Below are positions 45,273 to 53,898 of a DNA stretch of 64,000 nucleotides, one piece after another. The notes beneath the pieces are model-generated. The model made no database searches and had not been told where the DNA came from. It saw only the letters and a program-made list of their open reading frames with translations. The translations under genes and the position numbers were made by a program. Source of the DNA: an uncultured Sphingobium sp. (GTDB taxonomy: Bacteria; Pseudomonadota; Alphaproteobacteria; Sphingomonadales; Sphingomonadaceae); assembly GCA_946885845.1 (NCBI GenBank), contig CAMPHJ010000005.1, positions 62,001 to 126,000 of the forward strand, read 5' to 3'. Within the stretch, counting starts at the first letter, position 1, and the number at the start of each line of letters is the position of its first letter.

Positions 45273-45872
45273 ATGACTCCACCCTGGCTTATTCCCGCGA
45301 CCGTCCTGCTGATCGGCTATCTGCTCGGCTCCATTCCATTCGGGCTGCTGCTGACGCGCATGACCGGGGCGGGGGACCTGCGCCAGATCGGGTCTGGCAA
45401 TATCGGCGCCACCAACGTGCTGAGGACCGGGCGCAAGGGGCTGGCGGCGGCGACATTGCTGCTGGACCTGCTGAAAGGTGCTGCCGCTGTGCTGGTCGGT
45501 GCGGCGCTGGTCGATGGCGGCGGTCCCATGGCGGGCGCGATGGCCTTTATCGGCCATTGCTACCCGGTCTGGCTGCGCTTTGCCGGTGGCAAGGGAGTTG
45601 CGACGATGATGGGCGTCATCACTGCGCTCCACTGGCCCGCCGGGATCGTCTTTGCGCTGGTGTGGCTGGCGGCCCTGTTCGGCACGCGCTGGTCGTCGGT
45701 AGGCGGCATGGCGGCGGCAGTCAGCGCGCCCATCGCGATGTGGTTCATGGACAGGATCGACCTAGTCCCCGTCGCCCTGGCGCTCGCCCTGATCGTGCTG
45801 TGGCGGCACCGGGCGAACATCGCCCGCCTGGCCAAGGGCGCGGAGCCCAAGATCGGAGCCGCCAAGGGGTGA
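45273..45872 (+). CDS. plsY: Acyl-phosphate glycerol-3-phosphate acyltransferase
   Basis: PlsY transfers an acyl group from acyl-phosphate to glycerol-3-phosphate at the inner membrane, starting phospholipid synthesis. The 199-residue protein has at least five hydrophobic helices and the family motifs GYLLGSIPFGLL, GSGNIGATNVLRTG (near 40-53), HCYPVWLRFAGGKGVATMMG. The ATG at 45273 begins the conserved hydrophobic N-terminus. Its stop overlaps the GTG of dprA (GTGA). The acyl-phosphate synthase PlsX is not in the window. Confidence 0.95.
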   Translation: MTPPWLIPATVLLIGYLLGSIPFGLLLTRMTGAGDLRQIGSGNIGATNVLRTGRKGLAAATLLLDLLKGAAAVLVGAALVDGGGPMAGAMAFIGHCYPVWLRFAGGKGVATMMGVITALHWPAGIVFALVWLAALFGTRWSSVGGMAAAVSAPIAMWFMDRIDLVPVALALALIVLWRHRANIARLAKGAEPKIGAAKG

Positions 45873-46951
45873 GCGAGCAGGACAGGTTCGATCGCCTTCG
45901 CCTGATCCGGTCTCCACGGATCGGGCCGGTTACCTTCAAGCAGTTGATCGCGCGCTTCGGCACGGCGTCGGAGGCGCTTCGTGCGGTGCCCGAACTGGCA
46001 GCGCGGGGCGGTGGCAAGGGCAGCGTGGCCGACGCCGCCGCTGTGGAGCAGGAAATCGCGCGCAGCCGCGCACTGGGCGGACGCTATCTGCTGATGGGTG
46101 ACGCGGATTATCCGTTTCTGCTCGATCAGATGGAGGGCGCCCCGCCTGCCCTGATCGTGCGGGGCGATGTCACGCTGGCAGCGCGGCAGTGCGTGGCCAT
46201 GGTCGGTGCGCGCAACGCGTCGGCGGCGGCCTGTCGATTCGCCCGGACGCTGGCGCAGGACCTGGGACAGCGGGGCGCTGTGACGGTGTCCGGCCTGGCG
46301 CGCGGCATCGACACGGCAGCGCATCAGGGATCGATTGCGACCGGGACGATCGGCGTCATCGCCTGCGGCATCGATGTCATATTCCCCCCGGAAAATGCCG
46401 ATTTACAGGAACAGATGGCCAAGGACGGGCTGCTGGTGACGGAGCATCCACCTGGAACGCAGCCGCTCGCCCGGCATTTTCCAGCGCGCAACCGGATCAT
46501 CGCAGGGCTGGCCGCGGGCACGGTGGTCGTCGAAGCAGCGCCGCGTTCCGGGTCGCTGATAACCGCGCGACTGGCGGCTGAAGCGGGGCGGGAGGTCATG
46601 GCGGTTCCAGGATCACCACTCGACCCCCGCGCGCAGGGATGCAACCAGCTGATTCGCGACGGGGCGATTTTGGTGCAGGACGGTGCGGACGTCATGGAGG
46701 CCATCGGCAGCATCGATGTCCGCATGGTCCGGCAGGGAAGCCTGAATTTTGCGGGGGAGCCTGTGTCAGCCGATGTGGCTGCACGCGACCGCGCGGAGGT
46801 GGTCGGGTTGCTCGGCTCTGCGCCGGTTCCGGTGGATGAGGTCATTCGCCTGTCCGGCCTAAGCCCCGCTATCGTGCAGACGGTGCTGCTGGAACTGGAG
46901 CTGGCAGCGCGGCTGGAACGCCATGCAGGTGGCAAGGTCAGCCTATCATGA
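45869..46951 (+). CDS. dprA: DNA-processing protein DprA
   Basis: A 360-residue DprA/Smf protein, which binds incoming single-stranded DNA and loads RecA during natural transformation. The Rossmann-like core shows VAMVGARNASAAACRFARTLAQDL, VSGLARGIDTAAHQGSI, VIACGIDVIFPPEN, RNRIIAGLA and VEAAPRSGSLITARLA. A C-terminal winged-helix segment (VVGLLGSAPVPVDEVIRLSGL) is present, and an N-terminal SAM-like part begins LIRSPRIGPVTFKQL. The GTG in the plsY overlap gives the expected length. Much longer frames upstream are artefacts of GC-rich sequence. Confidence 0.95.
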   Translation: MSEQDRFDRLRLIRSPRIGPVTFKQLIARFGTASEALRAVPELAARGGGKGSVADAAAVEQEIARSRALGGRYLLMGDADYPFLLDQMEGAPPALIVRGDVTLAARQCVAMVGARNASAAACRFARTLAQDLGQRGAVTVSGLARGIDTAAHQGSIATGTIGVIACGIDVIFPPENADLQEQMAKDGLLVTEHPPGTQPLARHFPARNRIIAGLAAGTVVVEAAPRSGSLITARLAAEAGREVMAVPGSPLDPRAQGCNQLIRDGAILVQDGADVMEAIGSIDVRMVRQGSLNFAGEPVSADVAARDRAEVVGLLGSAPVPVDEVIRLSGLSPAIVQTVLLELELAARLERHAGGKVSLS

Positions 46952-47025
46952 TGCTCTTGACGTGGGCCGTCGTCGCCTTCCAGACTCGCGCGTGTACGTG
47001 AGAGCACTCAAAAACCGGGGCATTA

Positions 47026-49578
47026 ATGCAGCTTGTTATCGTTGAATCGCCAGCCAAGGCGAAGACCATCGAGAAATATCTGGGAGGGGATTTCCACGTT
47101 CTCGCCAGCTATGGCCATATTCGCGACCTGCCGCCCAAGGACGGATCGGTAGACCCCGACGCGGGCTTTGCCATGAGTTGGGAAAATTATGGCGACAAGG
47201 GCAAGCAGCTAAAAGCCATCACGGACGAGGCCAAGAAAGCCACGCGCCTGATCCTGGCGACTGACCCGGATCGTGAGGGGGAGGCGATCAGCTGGCATGT
47301 GCAGGAAGTGCTGCGGGCGAAAAAGGCGCTGCCTGCGGTCGTGGACCGGGTGACCTTCAACGCGATCACCAAGGCCGCGGTGCTGGACGCGATGGCCAAG
47401 CCGCGCGCTCTGGATGAAGACCTGATCGACGCCTATCGGGCGCGGCGGGCGCTGGATTATCTGGTCGGCTTTACGCTGTCGCCGGTGCTGTGGCGCAAGC
47501 TGCCGGGCGCCAAGTCGGCGGGGCGCGTACAGTCGGTGGCATTGCGGCTGGTGGTCGAGCGCGAGCGCGAGATCGAGAGCTTCATCGCTCAGGAATATTG
47601 GTCGGTCGCGGCCGAAATGGAGCAGGGCGGGCAAGGTTTCACCGCACGACTGGTGCGTTGGAAGGGCGAGAAGATCGACCGGCTGACCATCGGCAAGGAA
47701 GGCGACGCCATGGCCGCGAAGGCGGACGTGGAGGCGGGGCGCTTTACCGTCGAGAAGGTTGAGACCAAGCCGGTTTCGCGCAATCCTCCCGCCCCTTTCA
47801 CGACATCGACGTTGCAGCAGGAGGCCGCGCGCAAGCTGGGCTTTTCCGCCAGTCATACGATGCGGATCGCGCAGCAGCTCTACGAAGATGGCGCGATAAC
47901 CTATATGCGTACCGATGGCGTGCAGATGGACGGCAGCGCCATTTCCGCCGCCCGCAAGGCGATCGCGGAACGCTATGACGGCGGCTATCTGCCGGAAAAG
48001 CCGCGCCAGTATCAGACCAAGGCGAAAAATGCGCAGGAAGCGCATGAGGCGATCCGTCCGACCGAATTTTCGCGGGACAAGGTTGGCAGCGGCGACCATG
48101 CGCGGCTCTATGACCTGATCTACAAGCGGGCGCTGGCGAGCCAGATGGCATCGGCCCGACTTGAGCGGACGACTATTGATCTGGTGGATGGCACGGGCCA
48201 GCACGGGCTGCGGGCGACGGGTCAGGTGGTGATTTTCCCCGGTTTTCTGGCGCTTTATGAGGAAGGCCGCGACGACAGCGAGGATGATGATTCCAAGCTG
48301 CTGCCGCGCATGGTTGAGGGGGACGCGCCGGCCAAGAAGAAGGTGACGGCGGAGCAGCATTTCACCCAGCCCCCGCCGCGCTTTTCGGAAGCATCCTTGG
48401 TCAAGCGGCTGGAGGAGTTGGGGATCGGGCGGCCATCCACCTACGCCTCGACGCTGCAGGTGCTCAAGGACCGCGACTATGTGCGGGTGGAAAAGAACCG
48501 CTTCTTCGCAGAGGAGAGCGGGCGGTTGGTGACGGCGTTCCTGGAGCGATTCTTCGAACGCTATGTGTCCTATGATTTTACCGCTGGCCTTGAGGACGAG
48601 CTGGACGAGATTTCAGGTGGTCGTGCCCAATGGCAGGAAGTGCTGGAAGCATTCTGGCGCGACTTCAAGCCCAAGACTGCCGAGGTGATGGAGCAGAAGC
48701 CGTCGGATATCACGGCAGAACTGGACAAGTTTCTGGAGCCGATGCTGTTCCCTCCGCGCGCCGATGGCAGTAACCCGCGCGCTTGCCCGATGTGCGGTGA
48801 CGGGCAGCTGTCGCTGCGCGGTGGCCGGTTCGGCGCGTTTATCGCCTGCTCCAATTATCCAGAGTGCAAATATACACGCAAGTTCGGGCAGCCCGGCGGC
48901 GCCGACGGGGGTGAGGACAAGGGGCCGGAGGTGCTGGGGCAGCATCCCGAAACCGGGCAGGACATCGTTCGGAAATCCGGGCGCTTTGGTCCCTATATCG
49001 AGATGGGTGAAGGGAAAGAGGCCAAGCGCGGTTCCATTCCCAAGGACCTGCCCGATGGCGAAATGACGCTGGAATGGGCAGTGAAGCTGCTCAGCCTGCC
49101 GCGCGAGGTTGGGCTGCACCCGGAAACGGGCAAGCCGATTGTGGCAAATATCGGCCGTTTCGGGCCTTATCTGCTGCACGACGGCAAATATGGGCGTCTG
49201 TCATCCACATCGGAAATTTTCGAGGTGGGGATGAACAGCGCCGTGGTGAAGCTGGCCGAGGCGGCGAACAAGGGCGGGCGCGGCGCGTCCCGTGAGCCAT
49301 TGAAGGTTCTGGGCAAGCATCCGCGCACCGAGGCTGAGATCAAGCTGATGGAGGGGCGCTATGGCCCCTATGTCACCGACGGCACGACCAATGCGACGCT
49401 GCCCAAGACCATCGAGCAGGATGCGTTGACGCTGGAGGAGGCGGCGCAGTTGATCGACGCGCGGGCTGCGGCGGCTCCGGCCAAGAAGGGGAAGAAAAAG
49501 GCTCCGGCGAAGAAGGCTGCGGCGAAGAAGCCTGCTGCCAAGAAGGCGCCTGCGAAGAAGAAGGCGGCGGTGGAGTAA
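47026..49578 (+). CDS. topA: DNA topoisomerase I
   Basis: The type IA enzyme that relaxes negative supercoils. The 850-residue protein opens with the Toprim domain (LVIVESPAKAKTIEKYLG; ATDPDREGEAISWH). The nucleophile Tyr293 is in GAITYMRTDGV. ELGIGRPSTYAS follows. A C4 zinc finger starts at Cys587 (CPMCGDGQLSLRGGRFG, then CSNYPEC). Further repeats of G-R-F/Y-G-P-Y type follow (FGPYIEMGEG, FGPYLLHDG, YGPYVTDG), and the end is a Lys/Ala-rich tail of about 30 residues that probably binds DNA. It is convergent with era. Confidence 0.97.
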   Translation: MQLVIVESPAKAKTIEKYLGGDFHVLASYGHIRDLPPKDGSVDPDAGFAMSWENYGDKGKQLKAITDEAKKATRLILATDPDREGEAISWHVQEVLRAKKALPAVVDRVTFNAITKAAVLDAMAKPRALDEDLIDAYRARRALDYLVGFTLSPVLWRKLPGAKSAGRVQSVALRLVVEREREIESFIAQEYWSVAAEMEQGGQGFTARLVRWKGEKIDRLTIGKEGDAMAAKADVEAGRFTVEKVETKPVSRNPPAPFTTSTLQQEAARKLGFSASHTMRIAQQLYEDGAITYMRTDGVQMDGSAISAARKAIAERYDGGYLPEKPRQYQTKAKNAQEAHEAIRPTEFSRDKVGSGDHARLYDLIYKRALASQMASARLERTTIDLVDGTGQHGLRATGQVVIFPGFLALYEEGRDDSEDDDSKLLPRMVEGDAPAKKKVTAEQHFTQPPPRFSEASLVKRLEELGIGRPSTYASTLQVLKDRDYVRVEKNRFFAEESGRLVTAFLERFFERYVSYDFTAGLEDELDEISGGRAQWQEVLEAFWRDFKPKTAEVMEQKPSDITAELDKFLEPMLFPPRADGSNPRACPMCGDGQLSLRGGRFGAFIACSNYPECKYTRKFGQPGGADGGEDKGPEVLGQHPETGQDIVRKSGRFGPYIEMGEGKEAKRGSIPKDLPDGEMTLEWAVKLLSLPREVGLHPETGKPIVANIGRFGPYLLHDGKYGRLSSTSEIFEVGMNSAVVKLAEAANKGGRGASREPLKVLGKHPRTEAEIKLMEGRYGPYVTDGTTNATLPKTIEQDALTLEEAAQLIDARAAAAPAKKGKKKAPAKKAAAKKPAAKKAPAKKKAAVE

Positions 49579-49599
49579 TCCGCCACCGGAATAAGCAGC

Positions 49600-49623
49600 G
49601 TGCTCCTGCCTTCGCAGGAGCAC
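49600..49623. terminator. Perfect hairpin between convergent topA and era (REP family B)
   Basis: GTGCTCCTGC-CTTC-GCAGGAGCAC is a perfect ten-base stem with a four-base loop in the 50-base gap between the two stop codons. It could terminate both transcripts, although the flanking T tracts are weak. It is also a copy of the repeat unit found twice at 50561-50633. Confidence 0.55.
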
Positions 49624-49628
49624 GTGGT

Positions 49629-50537
49629 TTACTCCACCCAATCCAGCCCGATGTCGCGGTAGATGAAGCGGTCATCTTCCCAGTCTTCCTTCACCTTGAC
49701 GTGGAGGTAGAGGTGGACTTTGACCCCCATCAACTGCGCCAGTTCGGCGCGGGCCTTTGATCCGATTTCCTTGAGGCGCTGCCCACCCTTGCCCAGCACG
49801 ATGGCACGCTGGCTGGAACGACCGACCAGGATCTGCTGGTGGATTTCGACCGATCCGTCCTCACGTTCCTTATATTGTTCGGTATCGACGGCAGCCGCAT
49901 AGGGCAGTTCGGCGTGGAGCTGGTGATAAAGCTGTTCACGGGTGATTTCGGCGGCCATCATCCGGTCGGTGGCGTCGGACACCTGATCTTCGGGGAAATG
50001 CCAGGGGCCTTCGGGCATGGCGGCGGCGAAAGCGCTTTTGAGTTCAGGCAGGCCGTCGCCAGTCTGGGCCGACACGAAATAGGTTTCCGCGATGTCGAGC
50101 TGTTCATAGAGCCGCTGGGTATGGACGAGCAGCTTTTCCTTGATGGCGATATCGACCTTGTTGAGGATCAGCCATTTCTTTTCCGGCCGGGCGGACAGGG
50201 CGGCGATAATCGGTTCCATCTTGGAACCAAGGCCCGCCTTGCCATCGACGATCAACGCGATGAGGTCCGCACCCTGCGCGCCGCCCCATGCGGCCTGGAC
50301 CATGGCGCGGTCCAGGCGACGTTTGGGCGCGAAGATGCCAGGCGTATCGACCAGCACCATCTGCGCATCGCCTTCGATCGCGACGCCCATGACACGGGTG
50401 CGGGTGGTCTGCGCCTTGGGACTGGTGATCGCCACCTTTTGACCGACAAGCGCATTCACCAGCGTGGATTTGCCCGCATTGGGCGCGCCGACGATGGCGA
50501 CGACGCCGCAGCGCTGGGATTTTAACTCAACAGTCAA
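49629..50537 (-). CDS. era: GTPase Era
   Basis: Era binds 16S rRNA and assists 30S subunit maturation. The 302-residue protein has G1 VGAPNAGKS (16-24), the switch region QTTRTRVMG, G3 VDTPGIF, G4 LNKVD, G5 VSAQTGDG and a C-terminal KH domain (QRAIVLGKGGQRLKEIGSKARAEL). The start is a TTG preceded by GGAG; no in-frame ATG or GTG is nearby. It is the last gene of the lepB-rnc-era unit, separated from rnc by a 113-base region that holds a large palindrome. Confidence 0.95.
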   Translation of the reverse strand: MTVELKSQRCGVVAIVGAPNAGKSTLVNALVGQKVAITSPKAQTTRTRVMGVAIEGDAQMVLVDTPGIFAPKRRLDRAMVQAAWGGAQGADLIALIVDGKAGLGSKMEPIIAALSARPEKKWLILNKVDIAIKEKLLVHTQRLYEQLDIAETYFVSAQTGDGLPELKSAFAAAMPEGPWHFPEDQVSDATDRMMAAEITREQLYHQLHAELPYAAAVDTEQYKEREDGSVEIHQQILVGRSSQRAIVLGKGGQRLKEIGSKARAELAQLMGVKVHLYLHVKVKEDWEDDRFIYRDIGLDWVE

Positions 50538-50560
50538 TCATATCTCCGTTCGGATAGGTC

Positions 50561-50633
50561 AGCGTGCTCCTGCGAAGGCAGGAGCCCAGTTTTTGGCGTC
50601 TCAGCTGGGCTCCTGCCTTTGCAGGAGCACGCT
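50561..50633. repeat. Large composite palindrome between rnc and era (REP family B pair)
   Basis: Two 29-base arms (50561-50589 and 50605-50633) are inverted copies with a single mismatch, around a 15-base spacer. Each arm is itself a small hairpin built on GCTCCTGC / GCAGGAGC. The transcript of lepB-rnc-era must cross it, where it could fold into a 29-base-pair stem. Related copies lie at 49600-49623 and, degenerate, at 42931-42950. Confidence 0.8.
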
Positions 50634-50650
50634 ATATCACAAGTAAACGG

Positions 50651-51322
50651 TCAACCCGTCAGCTTATCCAACAGCGCTTTCGCCGCCGCCGTTTCCGCTT
50701 CCTGCTTGCTGCCCCCGGACGCGCTCGCTTCGCCCGCGCCCTTGATTGAGACGGTGACGGTGAACCGCAGCGCATGATGAGGTCCAGAGCGGTCGGTCAG
50801 CGCATATTCGGGGGGCTTGCGACGGTTGGCGGCTGCCCATTCCTGAAGGGTGGACTTGGGATGTTTGGGCGCGCTTTCTTGTGTGTCGACCCGGCTTGCC
50901 CACAGGCGGCGGACCAGGGCCCGCGCCTCTTCCAGCCCGGATTCCAGATAGAGGGCGCCGATCAATGCTTCCATGACGTCGCCCAGCACATTGTCGCTGT
51001 CGGTGGCGCCGTCGTCGCGGGCTTGCTTGCCCAGGATGACATGGGCAGGAACACCGGCCCCGCGCGCGACGTCCGCGCAGGTTTCGCCGGAAACGAGCGC
51101 GTTGAAGCGGCGGGATAGCTTGCCTTCCGGTTCATCGGGAAAGCGATCATAGAGCCATTCGGAGATCAGCAGGCCCAGGATGCGGTCGCCCAGAAATTCC
51201 AGCCGTTCGTAATTGACGGCGTTGGCGCTGCCATGGGTCAGCGCCTGGGTGAAGGCGGCCGGGTTGCCGGGCGCGCGCCCGATCAATCCGGCGAGCCACC
51301 CAGCCGTGTCGGGCTTCGTCAA
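50651..51322 (-). CDS. rnc: Ribonuclease III
   Basis: RNase III cleaves double-stranded RNA in rRNA precursors and some mRNAs. The 223-residue protein has the signature NYERLEFLGDRILGL (from about residue 36), DVMEALIGALYLESG with the second metal acid, and a C-terminal dsRNA-binding domain (STLQEWAAANRRKPPEYAL, ASGGSKQEAETAAAKALL). The TTG at 51322 overlaps the lepB stop (TTGA) and has GGGAAGG just upstream, so I prefer it to a longer frame inside lepB. Confidence 0.94.
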   Translation of the reverse strand: MTKPDTAGWLAGLIGRAPGNPAAFTQALTHGSANAVNYERLEFLGDRILGLLISEWLYDRFPDEPEGKLSRRFNALVSGETCADVARGAGVPAHVILGKQARDDGATDSDNVLGDVMEALIGALYLESGLEEARALVRRLWASRVDTQESAPKHPKSTLQEWAAANRRKPPEYALTDRSGPHHALRFTVTVSIKGAGEASASGGSKQEAETAAAKALLDKLTG

Positions 51323-52143
51323 AAACCTTCCCCGATGCGGTTCCAGCGCGCTGCGGTGAACCATGTCCAGGGCAGCAGCCAGTTGGCGCTGCCATCGGTG
51401 GAAAAGACCGATACCATCGCCTTGCCCACCAGATTTTCCTGAGGAACCAGGCCAATGCCGCCGCCTTCGACCGCCGGGAAGCGGCTGTCGGCGCTGCGGT
51501 CGCGATTGTCGCCCATCATGAACAGATGACCTTCGGGCACCAGCACCGTGTCGCGATCATCGGCTGCGCTATCGGGCGCGAGGTCGAGCACATTGTAGCT
51601 TTTGCCGCCGGGCAGAGTCTCGCGAAATTGCGGGTAGCGGCACTGCCGACCGCCATCGGGCGCATCTTCTTCGAACTTGGGGCGGTAGCAGGGCGAGGGG
51701 CTGCCTTCCTTCGCAGCGGCGTCCAGCATGTTGGGCGAAACCGGGATGACGAGGTCTGCGACCTTTTGTTTCGGTATGGCCTGACCATTGAGATACACCG
51801 TGCCGCCCCGGATCGAGATCATGTCGCCGGGCAGGCCGATCACGCGCTTGATATAATCATTTTTCTGGCTGGGCGGCGCCTTGAACACGGCGACATCGCC
51901 CCGTTCCGGCGTGGAGGCGAAGACACGGCCCGGAATCAGCGGCAGATTGAACGGCAGCGAATAGCGCGAATAGCCATAGGGCCATTTGGCGACGAGCAGA
52001 TAATCGCCGATCAACAGGCGCGGCTGCATCGATTCCGATGGAATGTTGAAAGGCGATACGATGAAGCTGCGCAGGACGAAGACGAACACCGCCAGCTTTG
52101 CGAGAAACCAGATGAAGTCCCGCGTTTCGGATTTTGCGCTCAT
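51319..52143 (-). CDS. lepB: Signal peptidase I
   Basis: The inner-membrane protease that removes Sec and Tat signal peptides. The 274-residue protein has one N-terminal membrane segment (IWFLAKLAVFVFVLRSFIV, about 11-29), nucleophile Ser38 in PSESM, general base Lys99 in DYIKRVIGLPGD, and the late GDNRDRSADSR. It is the first gene of the lepB-rnc-era unit and would process exported proteins seen here such as the transglycosylase. The standard lepB-rnc-era order is kept. Confidence 0.95.
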   Translation of the reverse strand: MSAKSETRDFIWFLAKLAVFVFVLRSFIVSPFNIPSESMQPRLLIGDYLLVAKWPYGYSRYSLPFNLPLIPGRVFASTPERGDVAVFKAPPSQKNDYIKRVIGLPGDMISIRGGTVYLNGQAIPKQKVADLVIPVSPNMLDAAAKEGSPSPCYRPKFEEDAPDGGRQCRYPQFRETLPGGKSYNVLDLAPDSAADDRDTVLVPEGHLFMMGDNRDRSADSRFPAVEGGGIGLVPQENLVGKAMVSVFSTDGSANWLLPWTWFTAARWNRIGEGF

Positions 52144-52322
52144 GCCGTGTCGTCTAATCCTTCATTCCGCCTTGAAAACAGGCCGACGCGGCTTTTGCTG
52201 CCTGGGAAACCCGGCGTCAAGCGCAAGGGGCGGTGCAATGATCGGCAGCCTTGGCTAAGAGGAGCAGGAATCGACGGGTGCGGCGTCGATACCTATCAAC
52301 GCGAATGAGGATTCCCTAGTCC

Positions 52323-53831
52323 ATGTCCAGCCCTGCACTGGAGGCCATTGCGGCCCTTCCCCCGGTGGAACTGAAGTCCATTTTCACGGCGGATCCCGAT
52401 CGGCTGACCAAATTCACGCTGACGCAGGGGCCGATCCGTTTCGATTGGTCGAAAACCCACCTGACCGACGAACTGCTGGACGGCTTTGTAAAGCTGGCCG
52501 GGGAAAAGGGATTTGCCGCCCAGCGCGACGCCCTGTTTGCGGGCGAGCCGATCAACACTAGCGAAGGCCGCGCCGCCGAACATCCGGCGGAACGCGGCGA
52601 GGGCAATGCGCAAAGCGTGTCCCGCGCCAAGATGCTCCATGCCCGGATGCGCGCGCTGATCGACGCGATTGAGGGGGAGGCGTTGGGCCCAATCCGCCAT
52701 ATCCTGCACATCGGTATCGGCGGGTCGGCGCTTGGCCCGGACCTGATCATCGATGCGCTGGGCGGCGACGGCGCGCGTTATGACGTCGCGATCGTGTCCA
52801 ATGTCGATGGAACGGCGCTGGAGCGGGCGATTGCGCGCTTTGATCCCGAAGCGACTTTGATCGCGGTTGCGTCCAAGACCTTTACCACCACCGAAACCAT
52901 GCTGAACGCCGCAAGCGCCATCAACTGGATGGTCGAAGCGGGGGTGGAGGACCCCTATGGCCGGGTCATCGCCCTGACCGCATCGCCTGAAAAGGCGATC
53001 GATTGGGGCGTGGATGAAACCCGCATCCTTCCATTTTCCGAAAGCGTGGGCGGCCGCTATTCGCTGTGGTCGTCCATCGGCTTTCCGGCGGCGCTGGCGC
53101 TTGGCTGGGACGCGTTCGAAAGCCTGCTGGAAGGCGCGGCAGCGATGGACCGGCATTTCCGCCTGTCTCCGCTCAACGCCAACGCGCCGCTGATCGCGGC
53201 CTTTGTCGACCAATATTATACGCGGATCGCCGGATGCCAGACCCGCGCCCTGTTCGCTTATGATGAGCGGCTGCGGCTGCTGCCCTCCTATCTCCAGCAG
53301 CTGGAAATGGAGAGCAATGGCAAGAGCGTGACCCGCGATGGCCAGCCGGTCGATGGACCCAGCGCGCCGATCACCTGGGGCGGGGTCGGCACCGATGCGC
53401 AGCATGCCGTGTTCCAGTTGCTGCATCAGGGGACGGTCCTGACCCCGGTCGAATTCGTCGCCTCGATTGAGCCGGGCCATGCGCTGGACCCCGCGCATCA
53501 CCGGGCGCTGCTGGTGAACTGTTTCGCCCAAGGCGCTGCGTTGATGCAGGGGCGGGCGAATGATGCTGATCCCGCGCGGGCCTATCCCGGCAACCGTCCG
53601 TCGACAACGATCCTGCTGGACGATGTGACGCCGGATGCGCTGGGCGCGCTGATCGCCTTCTACGAGCATCGCACTTTCGCCAATGCCGTATTGATGGGGG
53701 TCAACCCCTTCGATCAGTTCGGCGTGGAGTTGGGCAAGGAAATCGCAAAGTCGATCGAGGTGGATGGACCCAAGGGGTTCGATCCATCGACGATGGCGCT
53801 GATCAATCTTGCCCTGGGCGGAGCGGCCTGA
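52323..53831 (+). CDS. pgi: Glucose-6-phosphate isomerase
   Basis: Pgi interconverts glucose-6-phosphate and fructose-6-phosphate. The 502-residue protein has HILHIGIGGSALGPDLIIDAL (from about residue 130), the sugar-phosphate site ASKTFTTTETMLNA, SVGGRYSLWSSIGFP and GGVGTDAQHAVFQLLHQGT. The ATG lies 179 bases from the divergent lepB start. The length is shorter than the 549-residue enterobacterial enzyme but usual for this group. Confidence 0.95.
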   Translation: MSSPALEAIAALPPVELKSIFTADPDRLTKFTLTQGPIRFDWSKTHLTDELLDGFVKLAGEKGFAAQRDALFAGEPINTSEGRAAEHPAERGEGNAQSVSRAKMLHARMRALIDAIEGEALGPIRHILHIGIGGSALGPDLIIDALGGDGARYDVAIVSNVDGTALERAIARFDPEATLIAVASKTFTTTETMLNAASAINWMVEAGVEDPYGRVIALTASPEKAIDWGVDETRILPFSESVGGRYSLWSSIGFPAALALGWDAFESLLEGAAAMDRHFRLSPLNANAPLIAAFVDQYYTRIAGCQTRALFAYDERLRLLPSYLQQLEMESNGKSVTRDGQPVDGPSAPITWGGVGTDAQHAVFQLLHQGTVLTPVEFVASIEPGHALDPAHHRALLVNCFAQGAALMQGRANDADPARAYPGNRPSTTILLDDVTPDALGALIAFYEHRTFANAVLMGVNPFDQFGVELGKEIAKSIEVDGPKGFDPSTMALINLALGGAA

Positions 53832-53898
53832 ACGCGAAAGTCTTTGTAACTTCGGTGGGAGGCCGCCATATCGCGGCTCATCCCAGCGGAGGCCAGGC

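Noticed and set aside
44471..45868. Long plus-strand extension upstream of dprA across murI and plsY.
   Set aside because: DprA similarity starts at the GTG at 45869; the extension is antisense to murI and out of frame with plsY.
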